From: Paraburkholderia sp. PGU19
Lineage (GTDB): Bacteria; Pseudomonadota; Gammaproteobacteria; Burkholderiales; Burkholderiaceae
DNA: 64,000 nucleotides
Reading direction: 5' to 3'
NCBI RefSeq assembly: GCF_013426915.1
Contig: NZ_AP023180.1
Location: 2,480,001 to 2,544,000, forward strand
In this document: positions 52,745-61,450 of the stretch, one piece after another
Position numbering within the stretch: the stretch's first letter is position 1
Layout: each line of letters opens with the position of its first letter
Notes under the pieces: generated by a model
Seen by the model: only the letters and a program-made list of their open reading frames with translations
Told to the model about the DNA's origin: nothing
Database searches by the model: none
Made by a program: the position numbers and the translations under genes

Positions 52745-55159
52745 CTACTGTGAGTAACGCAGATAGCGTTGCCGAACCGGCCGGAACGCATCTGCTTCGC
52801 GAGTCATCAATTCCTGTAACACCGCGGGTCCATCCCCGCGCCCGATCGCCTGCCACATTGCGTCTGAGCCGATCGCATCGCGCGTCGCGGCGATATCGAA
52901 CGCCTGCGGATATAGGGTGTGCAGGGTTGCGACGATCGCCACGCCAAGACTGCCCGGCATGCGTCCGGATAGGGTCCGCGTGATGCGGATACCGTGACAG
53001 GGTTGGCCGCGATAGGTGGATTCGGTCGGCACGAAATCGACGGGTTCGAAGCGGGCGTCGTCGCGCGATCCGTTGAGGGCGGCAGCGAGCCTCGCGCCGT
53101 CGATCCACGGCGCGCCGACCCATTCGAACGGATGAGGCGTGCCGCGGCCGACGCTCACATTTGCACCTTCGAGCAGCGCGACGTCAGGATAAAGATCGAG
53201 CGCGGACAGCGTACGAAGGTTGGGCGAGATGGGCAGCCAACCGAGCCCCGTGTCCGCGAAACGCATCGATCGCAGGTAGCCTTCCATCGGCACGACACGC
53301 AGGTCCGCGCCGATATGGCGTGCGTCGTTGAACAGGCCCGCGAGTTCGCCGGACGTCATGCCGTGTTGCAGCGGCAGCGGGAAATAGCCCGTGAAGCTTT
53401 CACGCCCGGCGTCCAGTGACGGCCCGCCGAAGCGGTCGGCGCCAAGCGGATTGGGCCGGTCGAGCACGATCAGCGGAATATGCGCGGCGGCGGCCGCTTC
53501 GAGCGCGTAGCCCAGCGTCGTTTCGTACGTGAAGAAGCGCACCCCGGCGTCCTGCAGGTCGAACACGAGCGCGTCGAGCCCGTCGAGCGCACCGGGCGGG
53601 AAGCGTTTCGTTTGCCCATACAGGCTATGCACGACGAGGCCACTCGACGGATCGATGCTGTCGCGCACAGGCTCGTCTGCGTCGATGTCGAGTCCGTGTT
53701 CGGGTGAAAAAAGCCGGACCAGCGTGACACCCGGCGCGTGCAGCAGCACATCGACTGTTCGCTGGCCGTGCGCGTCGAAACCGGTGCGATTCGTGACCAG
53801 ACCGATTCGCATGCCCGCGAGCATGCCGAACTGTTGTGCGGCAAGCACGTCGATGCCCGTGCGCACCGGACCTGTTGCAGCTGGCGGGCGCACAGCGTGT
53901 TCGAGCGCGTTGTGCGTATCCGGCAGCGCGAGTGCGATCTGCCGCGGCGACACCGGCCCAACGCTACTCGACAGCAACGCGAGCGTCTGCGCACGCAACG
54001 CTGCGGCATCGCCGCCATTTATCATATGAACGCGGTTCGTCAACACGATCAGAAAGCGCCGTGTCACGAAATCGATCCATAGCGCCGTTCCCGTGAACCC
54101 GGTATGACCGATGGCGCCAATAGGCTGCACACGATAACGATTGGCGGCCAGCGGCGCGTCGAGTTCCCAGCCGAGGCCACGCCACGGCGGCGTTGCGTCA
54201 GCCGTGAGCGGCACGGCCATCTTATCGATGCTTTCCTGACGGAGAATGCGAGCGTGGCGGGACATGTTGGGCGCCGCACTGTCGCCGTCCGTCAGCAGGA
54301 GCATGCGTGCGAAACGCGCCAGGTCGGCAGCCGTGGAAAAAAGTCCCGCGTTGCCCGCGACGCCCCCGAGCGCACTCGCGAGAGGATCGTGGACGCGGCC
54401 CTGGCGCATGCCTTGCGGATCGGAAGTCGTCGGCGCGGCGCGCGCGGAGTGCGCGGCATCGGGCGTGAAGCCGGTGTCCGTCATGCCAAGGGGCGCGAAT
54501 ATGAACTTGCGGCAATATGCGTCGAAGGGCATGCCCGACACGCGCGCGACGAGCACGCCGAGTACGACGAAGTTGACGTCGCTATAGAGGGTGCGCTCGT
54601 CCGGCGCGGCGACAGGCCGGATACTGGCGATGTCGCGCAGGAGTTCTGCCGGCATCACGCGATGCGATGTTTCTCCGAGGCCGGGCGGTTCGGCGGGCAA
54701 GCCTGACGTATGGGTCAGCAGTTGTTGCACCGTGATCTGCGCCTTGCCGTGCGCGCCGAATGCGGGCCAGTAACGTGCGACGGGCGCGGCAAGATCCAGT
54801 TCGCCGCGCTCGGCGAGTTGCATGACGGCAGTCGTCGTCGCGACGACTTTGGTCAGCGACGCGAGATCGAACACGGTGTCAGCCGTCATCGGCTCGATGC
54901 GCGGACGCAGCATGCGGTTGCCGTGCACCAGTTGCGACGATGCCCCGTCTGCCGTGCCAGCGAGGATAACGGCGCCTGGAATGCGGCCGTTGGCAATCTC
55001 ACCCGATACGATCTGCAAAAGCACGGCGCGCGCCGGCTCATCGAACAGCGGCATATCGGCTCTTGCATGCGCGGCAGCCGTCAACGCGATGAACGCAAGC
55101 GCACCCAGCGGCCTCAGTGCGGCAATTGCGCGGGATCGTAACGATTGCGGGGATTCCAT
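52745..55159 (-). CDS. Serine beta-lactamase-fold hydrolase fused to a NamZ (DUF1343) muramidase domain
   Basis: The ~804-residue secreted protein has a signal peptide ending near AHA (residue 32). Residues about 35-420 are a class-C-beta-lactamase-like serine hydrolase, with SLTK as the S-x-x-K nucleophile near residue 100, YSDVN as Y-x-N and HTGFTG in place of K-T-G. Residues about 430-800 are a DUF1343/NamZ domain (GLVTNRTGFDAHGQRTVDVL, VRLFSPEHGL, SVGRGTPHPFEW), known in Bacillus to release N-acetylmuramic acid from peptidoglycan chain ends. ATG 55159 lies inside the upstream gene, giving a 46-base overlap. The fusion suggests coupled cleavage of peptidoglycan stem and glycan parts in the periplasm. 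Confidence 0.87.
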   Translation of the reverse strand: MESPQSLRSRAIAALRPLGALAFIALTAAAHARADMPLFDEPARAVLLQIVSGEIANGRIPGAVILAGTADGASSQLVHGNRMLRPRIEPMTADTVFDLASLTKVVATTTAVMQLAERGELDLAAPVARYWPAFGAHGKAQITVQQLLTHTSGLPAEPPGLGETSHRVMPAELLRDIASIRPVAAPDERTLYSDVNFVVLGVLVARVSGMPFDAYCRKFIFAPLGMTDTGFTPDAAHSARAAPTTSDPQGMRQGRVHDPLASALGGVAGNAGLFSTAADLARFARMLLLTDGDSAAPNMSRHARILRQESIDKMAVPLTADATPPWRGLGWELDAPLAANRYRVQPIGAIGHTGFTGTALWIDFVTRRFLIVLTNRVHMINGGDAAALRAQTLALLSSSVGPVSPRQIALALPDTHNALEHAVRPPAATGPVRTGIDVLAAQQFGMLAGMRIGLVTNRTGFDAHGQRTVDVLLHAPGVTLVRLFSPEHGLDIDADEPVRDSIDPSSGLVVHSLYGQTKRFPPGALDGLDALVFDLQDAGVRFFTYETTLGYALEAAAAAHIPLIVLDRPNPLGADRFGGPSLDAGRESFTGYFPLPLQHGMTSGELAGLFNDARHIGADLRVVPMEGYLRSMRFADTGLGWLPISPNLRTLSALDLYPDVALLEGANVSVGRGTPHPFEWVGAPWIDGARLAAALNGSRDDARFEPVDFVPTESTYRGQPCHGIRITRTLSGRMPGSLGVAIVATLHTLYPQAFDIAATRDAIGSDAMWQAIGRGDGPAVLQELMTREADAFRPVRQRYLRYSQ

Positions 55160-56376
55160 AACATCCACCCATCCGTATGCTCGGCATCGGCGGCATCGAT
55201 CTGCGCGCGAATCTCGTCCGCATCGAAGTCGCGGCGATCGAATGCGTAGTCGCGAAAAGCCTGCAGCCACGGGCGAAACCTCACCCCCGGCAACCCGGTC
55301 CGGCGCTGCGCTTCAGCGAGTGAGCGGCGCACGATCTGTCCCGGATCGGTGGTCGGCTTCGTGCATCCCGGCAGCCCCCAGGTGAAGCCGGACGGATAGA
55401 GCATCGGCGAAATATAGTCGAGCGGCGCGCCGAGCGTTTCGAGTTGCTGGCCAATCGCAGTGTCGTCGAGGTTCCAGCATACGTAGCCGAAAATATCGGC
55501 GGACACGAAGACGTTGTAGGGCGCGAGACGGGCGCGAGCGGCCTGGAGAAAACCCGCGATCGCGGCAGTGCGGTTCGCTCGCGTGTTCGGCTCGCTGAAA
55601 GTCAGCCCCGCTGCGTCCGGGAAGCGCACATAGTCAAACTGGATTTCGTCGAAACCGAGGCGCGCCGCTTCTTCCGCGACGTCGAGGTTGTGCTTCCAGA
55701 CTTCGCGGCGAAACGGATCGACCCATTGCAGCTTTTCCCGATCCCGCCAGATGTTGCCCTGCGCGTCCCGAACGGCCCATTCGGGATGGGCGGTGACGAG
55801 CGGGTCATCCTTGAAAACGACGATGCGCGCGATCAGGTACAGGCCTTCCTGATGCAGATTCTGCAGCAGCGCGGCCATGTCGTGGACGACGGGTGCGGGC
55901 GATGGCGCGTTCGCTGCCGCGCCGGCTATCTCGCGCGCTTCGCTCTCATATGAGGTCAGGCCGCGGTCGCCTTTTGCGTCGATCACCAGTGCATTGACGC
56001 CATTTGTTTCCTTGAGCGCCACGGCTGCGTTGCGCAGGCTCGCCGTCGCCACGCCGTAGATGGACAGATAGACGCCCCGTACGCGAAACGGCGTCAGCGC
56101 AACCACGATCGGCTGGTTGGAAGTCGCGGTCACGGACGCCGAGCGGTAGCCCGGCGCACGCGCTGCGACAACCCGGACATGGTCGGCGCTGACAAAGGCG
56201 CCGTTGGCGTCGGCATACTGGGGTTTGCCGTCGAGGGTCACGGTTGCGTGCGGTATCGGCCGATGCGTTGCTTCATCGACGATTACGCCCTGCACCTCGG
56301 ACGCCGCGCGCGTCGACGAGATGCCGATGCAGACGAGTAGTGCGGCGCAGTACAGAACGATGCGCGCGCGCTTCAT
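55114..56376 (-). CDS. Putative glycoside hydrolase (DUF4015) with a carboxypeptidase-regulatory-like domain
   Basis: The 420-residue precursor has a signal peptide ending near TRAAS (residue 25). A short beta-sandwich domain (VQGVIVDEATHRPIPHATVT, about 28-95) is followed by a TIM-barrel of the DUF4015 glycosidase-like type. Its features are VNALVIDAKGDRGLTSY near 130, FDEIQFDYVRFPD near 245 with the likely acid residues, and SADIFGYVCWN near 298. The fold relates to enzymes of the GH13/GH18-like clans; no product is known. Its start overlaps the stop of the deacetylase gene by four bases (ATGA), and its end overlaps the NamZ fusion gene, so the three are translated as one unit. Confidence 0.85.
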   Translation of the reverse strand: MKRARIVLYCAALLVCIGISSTRAASEVQGVIVDEATHRPIPHATVTLDGKPQYADANGAFVSADHVRVVAARAPGYRSASVTATSNQPIVVALTPFRVRGVYLSIYGVATASLRNAAVALKETNGVNALVIDAKGDRGLTSYESEAREIAGAAANAPSPAPVVHDMAALLQNLHQEGLYLIARIVVFKDDPLVTAHPEWAVRDAQGNIWRDREKLQWVDPFRREVWKHNLDVAEEAARLGFDEIQFDYVRFPDAAGLTFSEPNTRANRTAAIAGFLQAARARLAPYNVFVSADIFGYVCWNLDDTAIGQQLETLGAPLDYISPMLYPSGFTWGLPGCTKPTTDPGQIVRRSLAEAQRRTGLPGVRFRPWLQAFRDYAFDRRDFDADEIRAQIDAADAEHTDGWMLWNPRNRYDPAQLPH

Positions 56377-57206
56377 CGGCGAACCTCCGCTGCCTGATCG
56401 GCTGGCGTCTCGGGCTCGCCGAGCAGGCGGCCGAGTATGCGCGGCGTCACATCGTCGACCATCAGAAAACGGGGTAGCGCCATTAACGGCGAAGAGGGCC
56501 TCACACGCTGCGCATTCAGTGTAAAGGCCGCCACATAGCCCAGCTTGCTCGCGATGCGCACCAGATCGTCGTCGTACAGACCGAAAGGCCAGGCGACCAT
56601 GTCGACCTGTCCGCCCAGTCTGGACTCGATCAGTTCGCGCGAATGTTGCAACTGCGTGCTGGCGAAACGCTCGAATTCGGCGGGCGCCTGGCGCCGCCGC
56701 TCAACGTGGAAGTTCGGATGCCACCAGGTGTGCGATTGAACGTCGAACAGTCCCGTGGCCCGCAAGGTCCGCAATTGTTCCCAGGTCAGCGCATACGATG
56801 CGTTCGAAATCGCAGACGGATAGACAAACAGGGTGACGGGCAACTGCTCGCGTTGCGCGATTGGCAGCAGCCTTTGATAGACCGATTCATGGCCATCATC
56901 GACGGTCAGCGCGACAGCCTTGCGCGGCAGCGTCGCAGCAGGATCGCGCAGCCAGGTCACGATCGCACGCAGGGGCACGATCTCGTACCCGTGCTGTTTC
57001 AGGAAGCGAAGCTGCGCTTCGAAGGTCGTGACGCGCACAGTCATCGAATCATCGGCCGTATCCGAGAAGCGGTGATAGACGAGAATCGCGACGGCCGACA
57101 CGGCCTCATGCGTGCCTTGCTCTGCGAATGCCGTGGGCGAGGCCAGCAGCGAGACGGTCATCAACATGATCGCGACCAGCAGAAGGAGTGCCGCGCTGCG
57201 GTGCAT
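56373..57206 (-). CDS. Secreted polysaccharide deacetylase (NodB/CE4 family)
   Basis: The ~277-residue protein has an N-terminal signal (LLLLVAIMLMTVSLLASPTAFA) and a CE4 domain. VAILVYHRF opens it, ALTVDDGHESVYQRLL carries the Asp-Asp metal/base motif near residue 102, and DVQSHTWWHPNFHV supplies the two metal histidines near 160. VAWPFGLYDDDLVRIA completes the core. It should remove N-acetyl groups from an amino-sugar polymer in the periplasm. ATG 57206 is chosen; the frame is open to 57344. It is first in an operon with a DUF4015 glycosidase and the NamZ fusion, below two perfect FNR-like boxes. Confidence 0.88.
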   Translation of the reverse strand: MHRSAALLLLVAIMLMTVSLLASPTAFAEQGTHEAVSAVAILVYHRFSDTADDSMTVRVTTFEAQLRFLKQHGYEIVPLRAIVTWLRDPAATLPRKAVALTVDDGHESVYQRLLPIAQREQLPVTLFVYPSAISNASYALTWEQLRTLRATGLFDVQSHTWWHPNFHVERRRQAPAEFERFASTQLQHSRELIESRLGGQVDMVAWPFGLYDDDLVRIASKLGYVAAFTLNAQRVRPSSPLMALPRFLMVDDVTPRILGRLLGEPETPADQAAEVRR

Positions 57207-57370
57207 CGCGTGCGGCGCATTGCGCGAACGCGTGAGAGTGCGTGCGTGACGAATGACGGGCGTGATGTGCGACACGACGATTCTCCGCGAAAAGCAGGCG
57301 CGATCGCGCTTCGTTCGCGCGACTGCAGTGGACTGTCTGCCCATTTAAGTCGTCTTCCGTGGCTGCTGAC

Positions 57371-57384
57371 TTGATCTGTATCAA
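57371..57384. promoter_or_regulatory. Perfect FNR/ANR box TTGATCTGTATCAA
   Basis: Exact TTGAT-N4-ATCAA palindrome in the divergent region between the deacetylase operon (start 57206, 164 bases away) and hsp20 (start 57539). Confidence 0.8.
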
Positions 57385-57439
57385 CAGGGCCCGGACAGTG
57401 GCGGCGCGGGGATAAGACATCGGCGTGGATGGCACGCGA

Positions 57440-57453
57440 TTGATCGACATCAA
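57440..57453. promoter_or_regulatory. Perfect FNR/ANR box TTGATCGACATCAA
   Basis: Second exact palindrome in the same divergent region, 85 bases upstream of the hsp20 ATG. Spacing from the first box is 69 bases. Confidence 0.82.
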
Positions 57454-57538
57454 AACCTGTGCCGCGTTATCGAGCATGCTGAACATGTCGCGCTACTGCA
57501 AACGATATCCTGGTGAGCTTACCTGAAGGAGAGATGCA

Positions 57539-57976
57539 ATGAGCAATCTGACGCGTTTTGACCCGTTCTCACTGGACCCTGTGGTTTCGGATCTGTTTCA
57601 GGGTTTTTTCCGGCCTATGCGATCGCTGGCGACGACGCAGGACGCTGAGCTTGCTTCGATGAAAATCGACGTGACGGAGAACGAGGGTGCCTATACGGTG
57701 AAAGCCGAACTGCCGGGCATCGACAAGAAGGATATCGACGTCCAGATTGACGGGCGCATCGTCTCGATCAACGCGAAGGTCGAACGGAACAAGGAAGAGA
57801 AGGAGGGCGAGCGCGTAATCCGTCGCGAGCGCTATTCGGGTGCGTTCAGCCGCTCGTTCTCGCTGGCGGGCGAAGTCGACGATACAAAAGCGACGGCTGA
57901 GTACAAGGATGGCGTGCTGTCGCTGAGCCTTCCGAAACGGGCGCCGAGTGATCAGAAGCGCATTGCGGTCAACTGA
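57539..57976 (+). CDS. Small heat-shock protein, Hsp20/alpha-crystallin family
   Basis: This 145-residue chaperone has a short N-terminal arm (LTRFDPFSLDPVVSDLFQGF), an alpha-crystallin domain from about residue 38 (ASMKIDVTENEGAYTVKAEL) through GVLSLSLPKRAP, and a short C-terminal tail ending in IAVN. Such proteins hold unfolding proteins in the cytoplasm. ATG 57539 follows AAGGAGAG. Two perfect FNR boxes upstream suggest induction by oxygen lack in place of a classic heat-shock promoter. A strong terminator follows. Paralogues of this length are typical members of low-oxygen blocks in Burkholderia. Confidence 0.93.
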   Translation: MSNLTRFDPFSLDPVVSDLFQGFFRPMRSLATTQDAELASMKIDVTENEGAYTVKAELPGIDKKDIDVQIDGRIVSINAKVERNKEEKEGERVIRRERYSGAFSRSFSLAGEVDDTKATAEYKDGVLSLSLPKRAPSDQKRIAVN

Positions 57977-58051
57977 TTCAGGGGCGTCATACGACTTGTA
58001 TTCGTGGGGAAAACCAAGTGCCCTGCGGCACGGGACGGACGGGGATGCAAC

Positions 58052-58082
58052 GCGGGCTTGAATGATAAGCCCGCTTTTTTTT
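58052..58082 (+). terminator. Rho-independent terminator after hsp20
   Basis: GCGGGCTT (58052-58059) pairs with AAGCCCGC (58067-58074) across a 7-base loop, followed by eight T residues. It ends 49 bases before the convergent rhomboid gene's stop codon. Confidence 0.9.
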
Positions 58083-58130
58083 GCATCGTTGTTTAGAGGG
58101 CAATGGCAACCCGAGGCCTCGGATCTGACT

Positions 58131-58727
58131 TCAGTCAAGCGCGTCGTGATGCAGTTTGCGGGACCAGAAGACGATGAGCACAACGGCGCCGACCATGCCG
58201 CCCAGATGCGCGAAATGTGCGACACCCGGCGCTGCCCGCGACACCCCCAGCAACAGTTCGATTGCTGCATAACCGGTGGCAAAGAGCCACGCGGGCATCG
58301 GAATGGGCGGGAACAGCAGCACGACCCGCCGCTGCGGAAAGATCAGGGCATACGCGACAAGCACACCAAACACCCCGGCAGACGCACCTATGGCCGGATA
58401 TGCATCGCCTGCAAGCATCAGGCTGGTGAGTAGCTGCGCGACCCCGCCGCACACGACGCTTGCCGCATAGAGCATCAGAGTTCTGCGCGCGCCGAGCACA
58501 CGTTCCACCTCGCTGCCGAACATGAACAGGCCGAGCATGTTGAACACGAGATGCGTGAGATTGGCATGCAACGCGCTGTATGTCAGAAGCTGCCAGAAGT
58601 GGAATACGGGAACGTCGCTGTTCGCCGTCTGCAGCGGCCACAGCGCATAGCGGTCGATCGGCGAATCCGGGCTGGCCGCCTCGATCGCGAATGCGAACAC
58701 GTTGAGTGCAATCAGGAAGAGTGTCAT
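58131..58727 (-). CDS. Rhomboid-family intramembrane serine protease
   Basis: The 198-residue protein has six hydrophobic segments and the rhomboid motifs. HFWQLLTYSALHANLTHLVFNMLGL carries the conserved His and Asn (in parts, near 43-65), GASAGVFGVLVAYAL has the catalytic serine (near 116), and AHFAHLGGMVGA has the catalytic histidine (near 170). It cleaves membrane proteins within the bilayer; targets are unknown. ATG 58727 lies 74 bases from an FNR-like box (58802) that is shared with the divergent BON gene, so it belongs to the low-oxygen block. Confidence 0.92.
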   Translation of the reverse strand: MTLFLIALNVFAFAIEAASPDSPIDRYALWPLQTANSDVPVFHFWQLLTYSALHANLTHLVFNMLGLFMFGSEVERVLGARRTLMLYAASVVCGGVAQLLTSLMLAGDAYPAIGASAGVFGVLVAYALIFPQRRVVLLFPPIPMPAWLFATGYAAIELLLGVSRAAPGVAHFAHLGGMVGAVVLIVFWSRKLHHDALD

Positions 58728-58801
58728 GGTTGAGTGGCCTTGCGGAGCACAGGTGTACGGCTAACACCTCACTCAGGTTAAGCCCACGAAGTTGCGCTGG
58801 A

Positions 58802-58815
58802 TTGATCTGCATCAG
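58802..58815. promoter_or_regulatory. FNR/ANR-like box TTGATCTGCATCAG
   Basis: One change from consensus. It is centrally placed in the divergent region: 74 bases from the rhomboid start and 73 bases from the BON-protein start. Confidence 0.75.
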
Positions 58816-58888
58816 CCCGCTTGCCCGGTTGCGGGTCGAAGCTTTCTTCTGGTGGCGCGAGCTACGCTTCGTTTCGAGGAGATGCGCG

Positions 58889-59539
58889 ATGAAATCAGAC
58901 CGGCAGTTGAAGAAAGAAGTCGAGGAAGAACTGGAGTGGGATCCCGCTGTGACGGCGACGGACATCGGGGTTGAGGTGACCGATCGCGTCGTCACGCTAT
59001 CCGGTCATCCGCCGAGCTACGCCGAAAAGCTCGCTGCGGAAAAGGCGGCACATCGCGTGGCCGGGGTGCGGGCCGTTGTGGTGGAGATGGAGGTGCGGCT
59101 GGCTCAGAAGGACGTGCGCACCGACGAAGACATCGGCAGAGCGGTGCACGATATCGTGCACTGGACGGTCGGCCTGCCCGACGATTCAGTGAAGGTGCAG
59201 GTCGAGAAAGGCTGGGTGACGTTGACAGGCGTGGTGGATTGGGCGTACCAGGCGCATGTGGTCGCGCGCGCAATCGGCCACATGCGCGGTGTGCGGGGTG
59301 TCCACAACCGGATAGAGGTGCGCGGCAAGGTCGCGTCGGAAGACATCGCCTCAAAGATCGCGCAGGCGATGCAACGGCATGCCGAGCGCGAAGTCAGGCA
59401 CATCGGCATCGACGTAAAGGATGGAACGGTGACGCTGACAGGCAAAGTCGGTTCTTACGCGGAACGGGCTGTCGCAAGAGGGGCCGCGTGGAGTGCGCCC
59501 GGCGTGCGAGCGGTTGTCGACGATATCGTCGTCGAATGA
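58889..59539 (+). CDS. Triple-BON-domain protein
   Basis: ATG 58889, behind GAGGAG, opens a 216-residue protein with three BON domains at about 3-70, 75-145 and 148-215. Each ends in a V-x-L-x-G-x-V/H-type turn (VVTLSGHPPS, VTLTGVVDWA, VTLTGKVGSY). There is no signal peptide, so this is probably a cytoplasmic or loosely associated protein, unlike the periplasmic OsmY. BON domains bind membranes or phospholipid. The gene shares its promoter region and FNR-like box with the divergent rhomboid gene. A 79-residue gene follows 64 bases later. Confidence 0.9.
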   Translation: MKSDRQLKKEVEEELEWDPAVTATDIGVEVTDRVVTLSGHPPSYAEKLAAEKAAHRVAGVRAVVVEMEVRLAQKDVRTDEDIGRAVHDIVHWTVGLPDDSVKVQVEKGWVTLTGVVDWAYQAHVVARAIGHMRGVRGVHNRIEVRGKVASEDIASKIAQAMQRHAEREVRHIGIDVKDGTVTLTGKVGSYAERAVARGAAWSAPGVRAVVDDIVVE

Positions 59540-59603
59540 CGTCGTGTCTGCCGCAGCCGTGCTTTCCGCGCGGCGCGTGGCTGTGATTCAAAAGGAGCAT
59601 ACG

Positions 59604-59843
59604 ATGGCGATGACGGGAAACGTGCAGGACGGCGCATGGTCTGTGAACGTGCAGACGGAACCTGCCGAAACGGGCGGTTATCAGACGACAATCCACGTCA
59701 GGCACTCGTCGCCGGAAGGCGACTTCGAGCATACCTTCTGCCACGGGAGGAAATTCAACTCCGAACGGGATGCTGTGCTCGATGGCCTGCGCGAAGGCAC
59801 GACGTGGATAGGTCTCAAAATGGCGCGAACCATCAAGATGTGA
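59604..59843 (+). CDS. Small conserved-looking protein of unknown function
   Basis: ATG 59604 is preceded by AAAAGGAG, a strong ribosome-binding site, and opens a 79-residue frame. The sequence has beta-strand-like segments (GAWSVNVQTEPAETGGYQTT and IHVRHSSPEGDF) and a C-terminal helix (ERDAVLDGLREGTTWIGLKM). No family is named with confidence. It follows the BON gene and is likely cotranscribed with it. A hairpin of 7 bp (59913-59932) lies downstream, between it and the convergent MBL gene. Confidence 0.75.
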   Translation: MAMTGNVQDGAWSVNVQTEPAETGGYQTTIHVRHSSPEGDFEHTFCHGRKFNSERDAVLDGLREGTTWIGLKMARTIKM

Positions 59844-59940
59844 AGGCGTGGTGCGCAGTCGGTTACGTGGGAACCGCCGGCTGCGAGCGATAAGGCGAAG
59901 GAAAGGGCGAAGGCGGCAGCCAGAGCTGCCGCTGTCGTTT

Positions 59941-61305
59941 CTATAGCCCTTCGAGTTCGACCGATTGCTGATAGACGGGCACCTCGCAGGCCCACCCAAA
60001 CGTCTCTGCAATGCGCCGCCGCATCGCATCCGCTGCCGCCGGCTCGCCGTGCGTCACGTAAGTACGCGCGGGCGGATCCCGCAGACTCGATAGCCATTGC
60101 AGCATTTCACGGTAGTCGGCATGCGCCGACAACGACGTGATCGACACGATATTGGCGCGCACGCGCACATATTCGCCATGCAGCTTGATCGCGCTTTCGT
60201 GGGCGGCGAGCGCAGCGCCACGCGTGCCGGCCGCCTGGAAGCCGACGAGCGCGATGGTATTGCGTGGATCGGACGCATAGAGCTGCAGATGATGCAGCAC
60301 CCGGCCACCCGTCGCCATGCCGCTGCCCGCAATGATCACCATCGGACCGTGCCGGGATGCAATCGCCTTCGACTCTTCGACCGTTCGTGTCATGATCGCG
60401 ACCTTGTCCATCGCATTCGCTTCGGACATCGTCAGCCGATGTTCGTCGAGGTGCTTGCGGTACACATCCGTGACGCTTGTCGCCATTGGGCTGTCGAGAT
60501 AGACGGGCACGTTCGCCATGCGGCCGGTCTCCTTCAGCTTCGAGATGTAATAGAGAATTTCCTGTGCGCGCCCAACGGCGAAGCAGGGCATCACCACGAC
60601 ACCGCCTTTGGCGAAGGTCTTGCTGAACATCTGCGCGAGTTCGTCTTCGGGGTCCGTGTCCGGGTGCAGGCGGTCGCCGTAGGTCGATTCGACGACGAGA
60701 TAGTCCGCATGCATCAGCGGTGTGGGCGCGCGCATGATGGGATCTTCCGGCCGTCCCACATCGCCTGAGAAGGCAAGTACCTTGTGGTTGCGGCACACGA
60801 CGACACTTCCCGCGCCGAGGATGTGGCCCACCGGCAGGAACCGGAACGTGATGCCATGTGGCAACTCGACGGGGGTGTCGAAAGGGCGCGGCATGAACAG
60901 ATGCAGCGCGCGTTGGGCGTCTTCGAGCGTGTACAGCGGCAGTGCCGGGTGATGTTTCGAGAAACCGTGCCGGTTTGCAAAATCCGCTTCTTCTTCCTGC
61001 AGCCTCGCGCTGTCGCGCAGCATGATTTCGCACAGTGCTGCGGTGCCCGGCGTGCAGTACACGGGACCACGAAAGCCGTTGCGAACCAGCAATGGCAGAT
61101 AGCCGCTGTGATCGAGATGGGCGTGAGTCAGTATCACGGCGTCGATCGAGTCTGCCGAAACGGGCAGCGGCTCCCAGTTGCGCATCCGCAGATTCTTGAC
61201 GCCCTGGAAAAGCCCGCAATCGACGAGAATCCGCACGCCGGTTTCTTCAAGCAGATACTTCGAGCCGGTCACGGTTTCGCTCGCACCGAGAAAGGTCAGC
61301 TTCAT
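59941..61305 (-). CDS. MBL-fold beta-CASP (RNA-specificity) metallo-hydrolase
   Basis: The 454-residue protein starts with LTFLGASETVTGSKYLLEE and has the metal motif LTHAHLDHSGYLP near residue 60. Further ligands lie in LPVGHILGAGS and AFSGDVGR. A beta-CASP region (DSPMATSVTDVYRKH, IIAGSGMATGGRVLHHL) and the closing SAHADYREMLQWL with a zinc-ligand histidine follow. These features define the CPSF73-like RNA-specificity group found in many bacteria and archaea; RNA cleavage is likely but unproven for this subgroup. Its promoter has an FNR-like box at 61369. ATG 61305 follows GGAGG. Confidence 0.9.
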   Translation of the reverse strand: MKLTFLGASETVTGSKYLLEETGVRILVDCGLFQGVKNLRMRNWEPLPVSADSIDAVILTHAHLDHSGYLPLLVRNGFRGPVYCTPGTAALCEIMLRDSARLQEEEADFANRHGFSKHHPALPLYTLEDAQRALHLFMPRPFDTPVELPHGITFRFLPVGHILGAGSVVVCRNHKVLAFSGDVGRPEDPIMRAPTPLMHADYLVVESTYGDRLHPDTDPEDELAQMFSKTFAKGGVVVMPCFAVGRAQEILYYISKLKETGRMANVPVYLDSPMATSVTDVYRKHLDEHRLTMSEANAMDKVAIMTRTVEESKAIASRHGPMVIIAGSGMATGGRVLHHLQLYASDPRNTIALVGFQAAGTRGAALAAHESAIKLHGEYVRVRANIVSITSLSAHADYREMLQWLSSLRDPPARTYVTHGEPAAADAMRRRIAETFGWACEVPVYQQSVELEGL

Positions 61306-61368
61306 TGCGCCTCCGCGTAGGTGGGCATGGTCACAAGCTCAATTGCACCCGATGTCGCCGCTGTGCCA

Positions 61369-61382
61369 TTGATCCAGGTCAG
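61369..61382. promoter_or_regulatory. FNR/ANR-like box TTGATCCAGGTCAG
   Basis: TTGAT-N4-GTCAG, 63 bases upstream of the MBL gene start. Confidence 0.55.
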
Positions 61383-61436
61383 CAACGCGTCGCGCAGCGG
61401 GCGAAAGTGAAAACACGGTCGCGCGCTTGTCACGGC

Positions 61437-61450
61437 TTGACTTGCGTCAT
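61437..61450. promoter_or_regulatory. Weak FNR/CRP-like site TTGACTTGCGTCAT
   Basis: Degenerate half-sites, 236 bases upstream of the DUF485 start. Less convincing than the others. Confidence 0.35.

Noticed and set aside
51508..52791. A 427-codon open frame on the minus strand
   Set aside because: It is antisense to two universal stress protein genes with strong ribosome-binding sites.
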